Assembly (NCBI GenBank): GCA_963971225.1
Contig: OZ020267.1
Span: forward strand, 94,539,648-94,603,647
Source: Melieria omissa
Taxonomy: Eukaryota > Arthropoda > Insecta > Diptera > Ulidiidae
Reading direction: 5' to 3'
Length of the DNA: 64,000 nt
Position 1 is the first letter of the stretch. The number at the start of each line of letters is the position of its first letter. The position numbers and the translations under genes were made by a program. Shown one piece after another: positions 45,425 through 57,580 of this stretch. The notes beneath the pieces are model-generated. The model was not told the DNA's origin. It made no database searches and saw only the letters and a list, made by a program, of their open reading frames with translations.

Positions 45425-48400
45425 TATTAGATCTGCAACGAAGACGTTTTAGATGGCTGAGTGTATAGATGTGCCAAGGTAATATTTGACACCTAAATAG
45501 CAGGATATAACATTATTGAGAGTGTTGCCTATCGACTGTGCTTCGAAGCATATTAGGTCTGTTTCAGAACTTTTTCAGTAAAAATCATCCAGTAAATATA
45601 CTCAGGACGCTCCCGAATATGAAACTATCCCAAAAGTTTTTTAAAAAGTAATTTTTAACTGTTGTTAATACCAGTGGAACTAGAAGAAGACTAGAAAGAA
45701 ATAAAGGGAAAGAAAGGGATAAAAAAAGAAACAGCTCAATTAAAAGTTTTATTTGAGGTTTGAAGTTGGGAAAAAAATGCAAAAGACAAATGGTTCATTG
45801 CGCTAAATCTGGGATTCTTTCCTTTCCGCTACAGCAATACGGTTGTGGGTCAGCAGACTCACGAACGCACAATTTCTTTGCTCGTTCCATTTGCCTGCAA
45901 ATATTAAAAAAAAATATATTTATTAATCACATGACATTCAATCATATGTTTTTCTCGTTCTTCCTTTGATTGGTTGGAAGTTACTGGCAAAAAATTGTTC
46001 AATAAAACTTGCAAGTTCTCACAAAATGAACTGTCACTTTACGCTCTCACTTTCTCTCTCGTTGCAAGATATTTGGCGTACACAAACGGCATCCAGTAAA
46101 AATGTGTACAAACTTGCACAAAATATTCGTGCCCAGACAGATCTATTGTTTGCAAGTGTACAGCTTTGGCTGGTAGACGCAGTGGACCAAGAAGAGTTAA
46201 CGTTTCAAATCCCCCAAGTACTTACATAGTATATATTTGTTCCAAAGGTTTAGGTGGCAAATGTGGTTTCAATGGAATTGGGCTCAAAATTTTCATACGG
46301 AACCCCTTTCAACGAGAAATAATATGTGCGCCACTGGGTAGAAGGATGCGGACTCTGGGACAACTGCTTATAAAAGAGAACGAGTAATGGACAACTAATC
46401 ACATAAACCCACTACAGATAACGCGTACATAGTCATTGGAAGTTAGGTAAATGATTAAGTACGGTCTACGGTCTGATTAAGTACGGACTACTAGGCACGA
46501 AGTTCATGGGTACGAAAAGACACCACGAATCCCCTAATAGGAGGTGGTGTGGAGATGGTAAGAATACGGCTGGCTCAAGGATATGGTTCTACTAGTTTCT
46601 TGAATATCCTGCGGGAAAAATAATTTTAAATGCACTACTATAAAAGATCCATGAGAACATAATTGATAACGGGTCCATTTAAATATGTGGTATTTCTCGT
46701 CGTCAAACATGATTAGTTTGATTATTGTACGATTTAGTGTGGATCTTAAGAGAGCTCTTAAGATGGATCTTAAAAGAGATCTTAAGTCGCCTCCGTAAAC
46801 CGTTAGACTTTATCGAAATATCTGGTATTATTCCCCAGGATATTTCTCACGCCTAGACCCATCGAAGAATCTGGTATCGGGCAGTACTCAAGATCGACAG
46901 CAACATCTAAACGCAGACATAGACTAACTATCGGAATTCCAAATTTCACTCAGACTCCAACACACACGGCCAACATTTGTCACAATTTCCAACTAAATAT
47001 TAGCTTAGACTTTTTCCAAGTCTCTTTTATTTTTTCTATTTTGAGATTCGTTATGCAAATATTGGTGACCGCAGTTCCAAGCAGCGTCAGCAAGATTTAT
47101 TTTATGGCAACAATCTCACGCCGTCGTTGAGTATCTCCCACGGCGCAATAACGGACAGCTGCTGCTGCTGCTGCTTGTTGTTGTTGCTGCATCATAAACA
47201 AGTTAAGTCGAGTTTGTGTTGTAGTAGCTGTTGTTGTTGTTGTGGTCGTTTTTAAGCATGATTAAAACTTAATTTAACAGCAAAATTTTAAGCGAGAAAT
47301 AAATAAACAAATTTCAGTTAATTTTCTCACTGATTGCGGTAGCGACGCAAATAACAAATAACAGCAGCAACAGCCAACGCTAACTCGTAACCTACGTCGC
47401 CGTCGTCGTTGCAGTCGCATGAATAACGCAACACCGCTGTCTCAGTGACCAAAATCCCAACAACAACAACCACAACAGCAACAATAACAATAAATGTGTC
47501 AGAGAGAACAAAACAAAACGACAATTTGCATGTCAAACGGCGACAGCACAAATGACAAATAAAATTAGCAAATAAATTTGTGCCGATGCAATCAGAGCAA
47601 AGCGGCCAGCAGCACCGACCAACAAACGACAAGCGACAATAACAAATAATGAGCGCGACTTAAACCAACATTGAGGCGCAACTAAAATAAAATTGCAAAT
47701 AAATGTTTTTGTTCATGATTTGTACAAAACTCTAGTCATAAAAAATTATTGGGAAATACGATATGTGAAACTATTTTAGGTTAGGTAAAAAAACTTTAAT
47801 GTTGTGAAAAATAAATAAAAGAAGAATAAATAGACGAGTAAGGAAATTAAATTACAACAAATTGTCAAATAAAACAATTTTATATACCAAAAAAATTATA
47901 ATTTTTAATTTTTAAAATAAATCGAAATTAGTTAAATAAAATAAGAAATAGAAGATTTTTAAATATTTTTGAATCCGATATGAGCTACAAAATGTATAAT
48001 CATGAAATTTATGAGACATTAATATCAGTAAAGTTTTGCTTAAACATTTTAAGACAACAAAAATCCAATCAATTATAAACTTTCAAGTTTGTTAAAAAAA
48101 TCAAAGTCTACTTTTAAGCCCAAAGATTTTTCTGAGGTAAAAAATTAAAGACGTAAAATTGCCTACATATTCCTTAGAATTTAAGGTGCGAAATTTTTAA
48201 GTAAAAATTTAGTTTCAAATAAAATGAAAATAAAAACATAATACAAATAAAATAAAACCTCAGACTTAGGACAAGTATGAGAAAGTGAAAAAAATTGAAA
48301 CAGAAAATCAGTTTTAAATAAAATTTAACAAAAAAAGTCCGAAATTTACGCCAATCATTTATTGCTAATGAAGTTGCTGCTGCCGTCGATGACCTCTTAG

Positions 48401-49999
48401 CTGAACTCGTTCTGATTGATGTGCGGCATTCATTTTTTTTACAATTGGGAAGTAGGGGGAAGGAGCGCAAATCACATTGCAGCGGGTCGACAAAAAAACA
48501 CAAATAATTCAAAACAATTTTAACGCTCTCAATGAGGCATGCGGAAAAAAATCATAATTAAAAAATTCACTTTACACTCGCACGCGGGCTCGGCAATGCG
48601 GACGGCCGCTGTCGCTGTTGTTGCTGGCGACCGCCTGCCACCGGTTGGCTGCTGCTGCTATTCGACTCTAATGAAATGCAGAATTCAAACCCGTTTTTCA
48701 CTTGTGCGCCAAAGTGAGTCGAGGTGGTGAATTGGCAGCGTTGCTGGTGGCAGCGCTGCCGCGTAAAGCGCTTAATTTGGTGTTAATGCAAAAATAACTG
48801 CCAGAAATTTGCAAAATCACAAAATGAATGAATGAACGAACGAACGGCCGAATGGTTGGTTGGATGATTTAGATTGTGCGCGGCAAGGCGACGGTAATGC
48901 GGCAAATGCCATTAAATATCCGCCACTTATGACAATTGCGAAAATGCAATGAAAAACTTACTGCAAATATTTCATGGATGCGATGCGGCACATTTGATTA
49001 TTTGCGGATTGTAGTATACAGAATTTTCATTTGGTTTGAAAAAAAGTTTTGATATATGGAAATGTAGCCAAATACCTGTGAAAAGACAGGTTTAAAAGTC
49101 AGCGAGATTAAAGTGTTGAAAGTATAAAAAAGGTTCGGGGGAATGAGACGTGTGAGAAGACTATTCTTCAAATATTTGACGATTCCGATGTGACATTACA
49201 TATTTCGTACCTAAGCAAACGCATTCTATGAAACAAAAAACTAGATGAGTTGGGGGGTTTTGGAATTGAAATCGAAATCACTATTACTTCGATACGGCGC
49301 TTCGTTCTAGTTTCTTTTCTTGTCCAACACTCTGAACACACTGCGACAAGAATTGATAATTTTAGTAGCGACTATGTCCTCGCTAAGCCTTAATACTTAA
49401 AGTCGAATCTCACAAAAATTTACTGCCTGAATGTTGAATAAAATTTTTGACCGCAGCCGTCGGCAATTGAACTTCTTCGCAGTCTACTAAAGTTTCCTGC
49501 ACTTTTCAAAACTGAATCGCATAAACAAACTGAAAGGCGTTTAAGAAAATCCAAATAGTAAAAGAAAGATAATTCATCGTTTTGGTATATTTTGTGTAAA
49601 CATTTGCAATTTTATTCATTTTTTTTTTATTTTCATAATGATTTATGTTTTTTGTGTTTGTTGTTGTTGTCATAACTTTAAAGGTTCTGTTTGTATTTTT
49701 ATTTCATTTCATGTCTAATTTGTCATTTCTAACGATTTACAGCGTAATAAAGTTTTGTCATTTCTAGAATGCTTCACTTCATGCGCTTGTTCTTCTTCTT
49801 CATGTTCTCATATACAATTCTTGTTCGTACTCGTACTTGCTAGTGATTCAACTTGTTGCTGATGCTGTTGTTGTTGCTGCTGTCAGAACTATGCAACTTG
49901 CAATTGTTCTGTCAGACTTTAATATAATCAAATACAACTTAAACTAATCAAAAATCAAATTAAAGTAAACAACATTTATATAAATACAGTATGAATTTA
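45425..49999. other. Intergenic DNA downstream of SoxN
   Basis: 45.4-47.0 kb is AT-rich, with short local duplications (GTCTGATTAAGTACGG-type near 46455-46490 and a TCTTAAGAGAGCTCTTAAG cluster near 46745-46785). 47.05-48.9 kb has CTG/GTT/CAA triplet runs and GC-richer islands. 48.9-50.0 kb is AT-rich. I see no domain-bearing frame and no TE ends. Regulatory sequence is possible but not demonstrable. Confidence 0.35.
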
Positions 50000-51393
50000 T
50001 GTTTGTCTGGTTGTTGTAGTATTTGTTTGTGAATTAATTATTGAATATTCGCTGTGATCACAGTGCGAATATTTTTTTGGAATTACGTGAAGCTTTGGAA
50101 TGCCAACAGCAATTTTTAACAATTTGAAAATCGATTTACTAATTATTTCACCATTTCTGATACCCCAAAGAGTTTTCGGAGAACTTTTCTCTTTTCACAA
50201 TTTGCTGGCTATAGTTTGTCGCCCGTCAAGTTTTTTTTACAACTAATTAAAGTTTGAATGCTAAAATGCACTGACAATTTTTGCAGAATGTTAAGATGCA
50301 GAAATTCGTGGAAGAGAAGAAACGACGTAAACAAGATTGGCAAAAATCGCCAAGGTTTTACTATTTTCGAGCGTTTTACTATTCAACAAATATCTCAACA
50401 ATTTTCGGATTACCGTTTTCCATTCGACTAATTGCAGTTCATTTATTAGACTGATTTCTGACTCAATCACGTAATGACAAAATCTTGGGTTTTCAAGAAG
50501 AGCATTGAAACGGTTTCAATAATCCAATTCTACATATAAATTACAAGCAAAGATAGAATGCAGCTACTGAGTTGGCCATTTGGACACTTAAAACAAGGAC
50601 ATCAGAGTTAGGTGGTTGAGTCAGGAATCAATAAATTTGTTCGAACGATTCTCCGAAATTCGATTTCATTTTGCTTGGTCGCCTTTTTTCTTCTTGCCCT
50701 GAGCCTGTTTTGGTTGCGACATTCCAAGCTTCAACGCTTCAACCGTCTTGATCGGTTTGTTTCTGTAGCGCGTGCAAATCCTGCTGGGAATTCCAAAATC
50801 AAAACCGAGACATACCAAACCAAGTGTTGAATCTTTTGTCATCACTTTTTATTTCACCGTTCATGCTTTATCACACTGGCCAATTCGCCGTTTCAGCGAA
50901 TTGCTTCAGGCGTGCACTAACATGGAAGTCAAATCTGCTTAGTTGTAGTTTTAAATTAAATTATAATCGAAAATTAATCAATAGCAAACAAAAATTACAA
51001 ACTCGAATTTGCGAAATGCTCTGCGTGCGGAATGTTGCGAAGGAGTCGTGGAATGTTCGATTGCGGCTGCACTGTCACAGTGGCCTTTCGGGGTGGTAGC
51101 CTAGGAGTGGTTTTGGGTTTGAGGTCGAACGAGGGGGTTGGAGTGGAGTTGGGAGTGTCGCTTCGCGTTCGATTTTCCTCAGTGTCGCGCATAATTTTCT
51201 CGCGCGTGCTTTCACATCTTTACTAATGCTTCTTCTTCTGCCTGGTCGGCCCTCGTCGTCGGCGTGTTTATGTTGCGTACATGCTCCATAAAATTATTTA
51301 TACTTTAATTACTTTACGACTAACGCTAAAATGTTCATTTTAGTTTAATTTAAATTTGTTTTAATTTAAATTTAGATTTTGTATACGAATAAT
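50000..51393 (-). other. Probable SoxN 3' UTR and downstream flank
   Basis: Just past the TAA at 51394 the GC-rich coding texture stops and AT-rich sequence begins. A minus-strand AATAAA hexamer lies at about 50846-50851 (TTTATT on the plus strand), a possible poly(A) signal. Short open frames on both strands here have no recognisable product. The 3' end of the transcript cannot be fixed from sequence alone. Confidence 0.35.
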
Positions 51394-52245
51394 TTACAAA
51401 GTGGAGATATCCAACAGTCCGTGTGCGTCGTGCGGATGGTGGTGCTGGTGGGGGAGCGTGTGGTGGTGGTGCTGGTGGTGATGGTGGTGCAGCAGCGCCA
51501 GTGGCCCGGCGCCGTTGCTGCTGCTGTTGCTGCCACTGCTGCTGCTGCCTCCCTCGCCAAGGCGCCCCATGATGGCCGAGTGCACAACCGTGGTGGCGGC
51601 GGTGAGCGCGGACGTGCAGCCGCTGCTGCTGCCCACTGCCTGCAGGTAGCCGCCGCCGCCGACCAGCTGCGCGTGCTGCTGCTGCAAGGTGGGCGAGTGC
51701 GCCGACGGCAGCGGCAGCGAGTGCGCCGACGAGCGACTGCCGCCGGAGCCGGAAGAGCCGGACGCCGTCGGGCTGGGCCGGCTGCCGCTCAGGCCGTTCA
51801 CGTAGCTGTGTAGAAGGCCGCTGCTGGCGTTCTCCAGCGCCTGGCTCAGCGTAACGCTGCCGTTGTGCAGCGCGGAGCCGCTATCGGCTACTGCCGCGGA
51901 CGCGCTGACGGTGGCGTGCTGCTGCAGCAGATGCTGCGACTGCTGTTGTTGCAGGTGTTGCGCAAGCATCGCCGACGTTGACGTGGGCGTCGAGGGCGAC
52001 TCGAGCTCCAGCTGTGCGGCGTGCTGCAGCTGCTGGTGGTGCGCGTGCTGCTGTTGCTGCTGCTGCAGGTGCTGGTGGTGGGCGTGATGTGGGTGTTGGT
52101 GTGTGTGGTGGTGGTGGTGGGGGTGGGGGTGGTGCAGCAGTGCGGCGGAAAGGGCAGGGGATGACGCGGGCGCTGGCCCAACCGCGGCCGCATCCGTCAC
52201 GGCGGAAACCGATAGTGCAGACTGACCGTATGCGCTGGCCATTTC
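51394..52245 (-). CDS. SoxN: In-frame C-terminal extension of SoxN beyond the TGA stop (candidate readthrough product)
   Basis: Directly after the SoxN TGA the same frame stays open for 283 sense codons (Glu, then Met-Ala-Ser-Ala-Tyr-Gly and onward) to a TAA at 51394-51396. The peptide is rich in His, Gln, Ser, Ala and Gly, with poly-His near its start and end, Gln runs, and unremarkable stretches such as ALENASSGLLHSYVNGLSG; it ends GLLDISTL. Synonymous codons are mixed but strongly G/C-ending, as in SoxN proper, and the sequence becomes AT-rich immediately after the TAA. It could be made by readthrough (830 residues in total), by reinitiation at the ATG only three bases past the TGA, or by RNA processing that removes the stop. 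It is unlikely to be an independent gene, since no upstream regulatory sequence separates the two. The composition argument is direct observation; the mechanism is inference. Confidence 0.72.
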   Translation of the reverse strand, partial: EMASAYGQSALSVSAVTDAAAVGPAPASSPALSAALLHHPHPHHHHHTHQHPHHAHHQHLQQQQQQHAHHQQLQHAAQLELESPSTPTSTSAMLAQHLQQQQSQHLLQQHATVSASAAVADSGSALHNGSVTLSQALENASSGLLHSYVNGLSGSRPSPTASGSSGSGGSRSSAHSLPLPSAHSPTLQQQHAQLVGGGGYLQAVGSSSGCTSALTAATTVVHSAIMGRLGEGGSSSSGSNSSSNGAGPLALLHHHHHQHHHHTLPHQHHHPHDAHGLLDISTL

Positions 52246-53886
52246 TCACATGTGGGCGAGCGGCGCCATGGCGCGCATCGACTGCTGATGCTGCGCCGCG
52301 TGCTGTTGCAGGTCCGGCGAGCCGCTCTGATAGTGCATCATGTTGCGTTGGTGCTCGGCGGCGGCTGCTGCCGCTGCCGACGCGGACGCTTGCATGCCGT
52401 CCGGTATGTGGTACATGTTCATCAGATGGTTGAGGTCCGCCGACGATTGCTGGGCGCTCGCGTACTCGCGCTTCATGATGTGGTTGTTGTTGTTGGCATT
52501 GATGGCGGCGGGATTCTGCTGTTGTGCGGCGCTGTGCAGCGGACTGGGCGAGACGGGTTCGGACTTGATGCTGGAGTCGCTGGGGCTGTGACTTTGGCAG
52601 GACACTTGCGAGCCGGGCTGGCCCCCGCCGGCTAGGCCGTACGGCGAGCCGGGCTGCTGGTGCGGAACGTTGCTGTACGGCGAGCCGGGCTGCTGCAGAC
52701 TGCTGTATGGGGAGGTCTGGCCGCCGGAAACGGTGCTGTACATGCTGTAGCCGCCGCTCGCCGCCGGGTTGATGTAGTTGAGGGAGCCGGCAGCGGCGGC
52801 TGCCTGGTGCATCTGGCCCATGTCGTAGCGCGGGTGGTAGTTGCCGATATAGGCGTTGTGCTGGCTTTGGTAGGCAGCCGCGGAGGGGTCGTGCATCATG
52901 TAGCCGTTCGGCATGTAGCCGTTGGGTGCGCTCATCTGGTACATGTCGCGATTAACGGCGGCCGCTTGTTGCGCTGCTGACATCGAGTTCGAGGAAGAGT
53001 TGCGTGCCGCTACGGGCGTGTTGGGCTCCGTTGACTGCAGCAGCGAGCCGACGCCGAGCGGATACTTCTCCTTCGACTTGGTGAGCGTTTTGGTCTTCCG
53101 GCGCGGCCGATACTTGTAGTCCGGGTGCTCCTTCATGTGCACGGCGCGCAGCCGCTTCGCCTCGTCGATGAACGGACGCTTTTCCGCTTCCGAAAGATCT
53201 TTCCATTGGGCGCCCAGCCGCTTCGAGATTTCCGAGTTGTGCATTTTGGGATTATCGGAGGCCATCTTGCGCCGCTGCCCGCGCGACCACACCATGAACG
53301 CGTTCATCGGCCGTTTCACGCGATCCGCGTTTTGTTGATTCTTGTTGGCAGTTGACGAATTGTTGTTGTTGTTGACATTGAGGTTGCCGTTGCTGTTGCC
53401 GGCGTTGGGGCCGCCGCCGCCACCGCCTGCACCGCCATTGCCGATCGGAGTGCCCTGGCCGCCCATGCCAGGATGATGGTGGCCGGAGTGGTGGTGCGAC
53501 TGGCCGGGCGAGGTCATGTGGTGGCTGCCGATGCTCGACTGCGTGGGGCTCAGGTCGCTGGCGCTGTGTAGCGGCGAGCCGTGCTGCTGCTGCATGCCGC
53601 CGGCGCTGCCGTTCAGCGTGTTCGCCATGCTGGACTGAAGCGAGCTTAGCGCGTTGCTGGAGCCGTTGCCGGCAGCGACGGCGGCGGCGCTTTGGCTGGC
53701 GGCCAGGTGCGAGGCCATGTGATGGTGGTGATGGTTGGACAAGTGCGACTGGGTGAGGTGTGACTGGCCGAGGTTCATGAGCGGCCCGAGCGCGCTGTAC
53801 GGGGAGGCGGCGTGGCCGTGCAAGGCGGACGAGGCGTGCGTAGGCGGCAGAAAGCCGCCCTTCAGCTCCGATTCCATGGTTAGCAT
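52246..53886 (-). CDS. SoxN: SoxNeuro, SoxB1-group HMG-box transcription factor
   Basis: A 546-residue protein in one uninterrupted frame. Residues about 189-263 form a complete SOX HMG box: [19 protein letters not shown] at its start, the DNA-intercalating Phe-Met pair at 197-198, and [11 protein letters not shown] at its end. The box runs into [15 protein letters not shown], which is SoxB1-like; SoxB2 and Dichaete have RPRRKPK at this point. The N-terminal 185 residues are His/Ser/Gly/Asn-rich. The C-terminal half has repeated PGSPY motifs, a SUMO-type IKSEP at 440-444 matching the VKSE site of vertebrate SOX2, HYQSG near 518-522, and a final PLAHM that parallels the PLSHM end of SOX2. The family acts in the nucleus to specify neural progenitors in the early neuroectoderm, partly redundantly with Dichaete. 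An in-frame TAA at 53962-53964 limits the start; ATGs lie at 53886 and 53877. The frame stays open beyond the TGA at 52246 (see next entry). Assignment to SoxN rather than another SoxB gene is very likely. Confidence 0.95.
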   Translation of the reverse strand: MLTMESELKGGFLPPTHASSALHGHAASPYSALGPLMNLGQSHLTQSHLSNHHHHHMASHLAASQSAAAVAAGNGSSNALSSLQSSMANTLNGSAGGMQQQHGSPLHSASDLSPTQSSIGSHHMTSPGQSHHHSGHHHPGMGGQGTPIGNGGAGGGGGGPNAGNSNGNLNVNNNNNSSTANKNQQNADRVKRPMNAFMVWSRGQRRKMASDNPKMHNSEISKRLGAQWKDLSEAEKRPFIDEAKRLRAVHMKEHPDYKYRPRRKTKTLTKSKEKYPLGVGSLLQSTEPNTPVAARNSSSNSMSAAQQAAAVNRDMYQMSAPNGYMPNGYMMHDPSAAAYQSQHNAYIGNYHPRYDMGQMHQAAAAAGSLNYINPAASGGYSMYSTVSGGQTSPYSSLQQPGSPYSNVPHQQPGSPYGLAGGGQPGSQVSCQSHSPSDSSIKSEPVSPSPLHSAAQQQNPAAINANNNNHIMKREYASAQQSSADLNHLMNMYHIPDGMQASASAAAAAAAEHQRNMMHYQSGSPDLQQHAAQHQQSMRAMAPLAHM

Positions 53887-53964
53887 GTTCGCTGGCGTGA
53901 CGCGCTGATGCCGATGTTGATGTGGATGCGAATGCTGCTGCTGGGGGGCGAGGAGCGGCGTTTA
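53887..53964 (-). other. SoxN leader next to the start codon
   Basis: The frame upstream of ATG 53886 is open back to a TAA at 53962-53964 and contains no other ATG, so translation must begin at 53886 or later. The first ATG has AAC before it. The second ATG (53875-53877, codon 4) sits in ACCATGG, a near-ideal initiation context with A at -3 and G at +4. The leader codes for His/Gln-rich residues if read, but lacks a start codon and is treated as 5' UTR. Confidence 0.6.
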
Positions 53965-56900
53965 TCCAAAGTTAAAGCGTAGTTTTCGTACCGCGTGCTT
54001 CACTGAGTTCGTTTGCGGCTGCTTATGCCGTGTTTGCCGTGATGCTCAGAGTCCGAGCGGCAAGGGACAAGGCGTTGAAACCATTTTACAATTTCCCAGA
54101 AGGCTTGGCGCGATCGCCGAACACACTTGCACACACAGGCAGCCGACGGACAGACAGCACTAAACCGTAACTGTTGCCGTGCAAATTTGCTTAGTTGTTT
54201 TCAACTTTTACTCTATTATTGTTGTTTTTATTGTGTTTTTGGTGTTGACATTTATTGAGCGGCACTTTGTCAACTCACTTTCGGTTGTATGTTTGCGCTT
54301 TTGTTTTGTTTGTGAACTTTGTTTGGGGCTTTCGCACGTTTCGCACACAACTCGGAGTACTCCGAAATTTTGTTTTTGCAATTACTTAGCCTTTGTTGTT
54401 TTATTTTCTGCGAAATTATGCTTTCTCGCTACTCTGCTTTCGTTTGTGTGGCTTGCACTGTTTTTATTCGACTTTGTTTTTGTTATGGTTAATTGCCGTT
54501 GCTCCAATTGTTGTTGGATGCTTTGCGGCGATCTTTGTTGAGACAAGCAAAAACCGAACGGACACAATGGACTGTGCGGCCAAGTGGGCGGCGGTAGTGG
54601 GCGCGACACGAACAAGACAGCCAGAAACCGCACGATAGCTGCCGGTTAGTTGCCGCACACAAATGAGTTTTGGCCAAACTTTTGTCGCAAATGCGAAAAT
54701 CCACAAATCATTACAAGTTCGATAAACGACGAGACGAATCGAGGCGACACGCACGTCAAACGGTACGGTACGACACGCCAGGCCGGAATCAGCGCGTAAG
54801 CTGGAGTCAATGTTCAACGTTGGCTGCAGCTGGTCTTGAAGGCGATCTCGTGCGCAGGCAGCAGCGACAAACAAACAAAAAACGTTCTTCTCGAGCGGCA
54901 GGCAACAAGAAACAAACTGACAATTGACAATAAATTCTCGAGGAGCGACGCGAAAATACCTCCACACTGCACTGAATTGAGCACCTTTCTGTTTTGGGTC
55001 GGCGAGCGTGAAACCTGTTCGAGGTGCTCCGGCACGAGCAGCCGCAGATACTCAGATACTTTTTTCTTGTCAGTCAGTTTGCCAGCCAGGCAGGCAGCCA
55101 GCCAGCAAAGCGGCCGTGTAGCGACGCCGTGGTGGTGTTGGTACGCGTCGTCTGGTTGTCTGCGCCGTGCGACCGCCGTGGTTGCAGTTGTCCGCGTCGC
55201 ACGGCCGACAACCAACGGCCTCGCTAGCAGCAACGAAGAGCCAGTGGTGCTGCTCGCACGCAGGCGGCTGCACCCGGTGGCGCAAGCGAGAGCCCGTCAT
55301 TGACTGAGGGTGAGTGCGTGTCGGAAGGAGACGCACGACGTGCGACTCGCTTCGGCCAGCACGCACACCACCGTGCTGCGCCGAAAGCAGCAAAAACCAC
55401 CGTCTGGCCGGAGTATCTGTGTGGCTGGCGGGCAGCTGTGCGCCGCGCGAAAGTATCTGCAGTCTGGCAGCACACTCACCCATACAAATGCGCGTCGGTA
55501 TCTGTGTGGCGGCGCGTCTGTGTTTGGGCGAATAAATCAAATTTGCCGCGACAGCTCCAACGTGTTGGTGGGTTGGATTTTGCGCAGCACGCACGACGCG
55601 GCGCAGCCCGACAGCCAATCCGACTGCCTGGCGCTGACGGCGAGGAGGGATCACGGCAGTGCGGCTTTTGGCGCTGCCTGCGTGCCGTCAGGGCGAGTTC
55701 GAGCACGGCGTGCGGTGGTTGGGTGGTGACGCGTTGGCTGGCTCTTTCTCGCTGCCGGCCGAAGGCGACCGTCTGTCCGCAAGTGCTAGTTCGTGCGGCA
55801 CGCTGCATGCGGCCAGCGCAACGCAGGCTGCGTGTACGGCGGCTGCTGTACGTGGCGTGCGGTGTTTGCCGGCTCGGCGTGTAGGGAAAATCGATCCACA
55901 GCCGCTACCGCTGTCGCTGGTGTCGGCAGCGGCGCGGATGCTGCCGAGGACGTGTGCGGACGCAGACCGCTTGCCATAAAAGTGCGCACCAATTTTATGG
56001 CAAGCGCTGTTGCCACGTTTCGCGCTGCTCTTAGGCTGCGTGCTGTGGGGTTGTGCGAAACACGGAAAGAACGCACAAAAAATTGGTTGTATTTGATGCT
56101 GCGGAATGTGGCAGCGTGTAGTCGCTGCTTCAGCTGTCGCTGCTGCTTGGCTGTCCAGTGGCGCAACGGTGGGTGAGCTGGCAAATGCACGCGCGACGCA
56201 GGGACGAGCAGCAGTTGGGCGATTTGGTAGTGGTTGCTGCTACTGCTTTTCAGGAACGTTTTTCATTTTGCTGTCCATCAAGTTAATGGGCTGCGCTCAC
56301 TCGCTCGAATTCCGCGCGCGCTGATCGCAAATTGCTGGTGCGGCAAGTGCGTGTGGCATGAAGAAAGCATCGTCGAAGAGACCGAGAAAAACGGTCGGTC
56401 GACTGTACGGAGGGTGTGGGGTAGGGTGGTCCAAAATAATGGATAGTTGGTGCGATGGTGCGCGTAATTTGACAGGCACTAAACTCTTTCTGCGAAAATT
56501 CGCCGAATTTATCAAAATGTTGCAGACATTTTAAACCAAATACTGGACCAGTAGCCGAATCATAAGAATTTTCAAATCACTTTTTGGTTCCAAAACTCGT
56601 ACATAACCTTGCAATCAAAGTAGAAACTGTCAGCTGGCTTTGGCCCGAAATGACCTTGCCACATGCTGCCACTAAAAAAACTGCGCCACAGCAATTCACA
56701 CACATATTGTGCAATATTTCGGTGCACTGAGTGGGCCGGGCGGCGGTAGCCGGCAGTGCGCTACACTCGGTCGATATGCAAATGCAATTTTATTGTTTTT
56801 GTTGTCTATTCGTTTGTCTGCATGGCTGTCGACTGCAATTGTGTGCAGCAACTGCGTGCACCAACAAAAATAATGCCAACCGGAGCAACAACAAACAATG

Positions 56901-57580
56901 CGTCTGCATGGTACGCTGCCAGACAGGCAGGCAGACAAGCAGACAGACAGATAGACAGCCGAGCTGAATGCGTGCCGGGAGAGACAAAGAGCCGAAGACA
57001 TCATTCATACAATCATATCAGCACACACACACACACACGAACGCGAGCACTAACATTTTTACTCATTTTCACATTCGAATAGTGCACGCCGCGCACTTGT
57101 ACAATTGCAAATGTACACAACAACAATTTTGGCTTATTGCAAACTGAAGGCTGATTTCATGTTTGAGCACTTCCGCTCTCTTTAAGCGTTTCCGGTAGAG
57201 TACCTGTCTGCGGTGTGGCGGGGCACGTCTGAAGTTGAAGAAGATGCAGCGGCAAATAGTGGAAGAATCAATATGGAAACAAGGATTGCCAGGACGGATG
57301 GCACTTGCAAGAAGATGAATGAGACATTTCAACAAGAACGAGGGGAGAGGGAAGAGCAAACTTCAGAATTCAGGCACAGAATCGATTCGGATCAGTGAGT
57401 CAATGATGGAGATGAGCTCACAGATTGTGTAAGCTGAACAAAGTTCGACTTTCGATTAAATGTGTGTGTTTGTACATAAAACAGCGCGACAATCAAACAT
57501 TTAAACAGTTTTTTGAATATTCAAGACCAAAGGAGATGTCGCTCTTATAAAATGTTGTCGGAAATCGTTGCCAGTCTCAG
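53965..57580 (-). other. GC-rich upstream/promoter-proximal region of SoxN
   Basis: No TE ends or protein domains are recognisable in this 3.6 kb. GC content is high from about 54.5 to 56.4 kb, which opens many overlapping frames on both strands; none has a domain, and they look compositional. The stretch probably holds the SoxN 5' UTR and promoter. It includes a perfect 12-bp inverted repeat at 55970-56004 (separate entry), a CAGA/GGCA microsatellite near 56920-56960 and a CA run near 57020-57040. I could not fix a transcription start. Confidence 0.4.
55970..56004. promoter_or_regulatory. Perfect 12-bp inverted repeat with TTTATGG/CCATAAA cores
   Basis: CTTGCCATAAAA (55970-55981) is mirrored exactly by TTTTATGGCAAG (55993-56004) around an 11-base spacer containing the palindrome GTGCGCAC. 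TTTATGG is the core bound by Abdominal-B-class and Caudal-class homeodomains, so the arrangement gives two opposed candidate sites about 2.1 kb upstream of the SoxN start. Binding is inferred from the motif only. Confidence 0.4.

Noticed and set aside
51379..52433. Antisense frames of 144 and 151 residues opposite SoxN
   Set aside because: They are shadows of the CAG/CAC/GCC codons of SoxN and its extension; poly-Ala/Val/Arg runs and no start context or domain.
55070..55884. Overlapping frames of up to 194 residues on both strands
   Set aside because: The DNA is very GC-rich, so stops are rare in every frame; no domain, and Arg/Ala-rich composition switches with frame.
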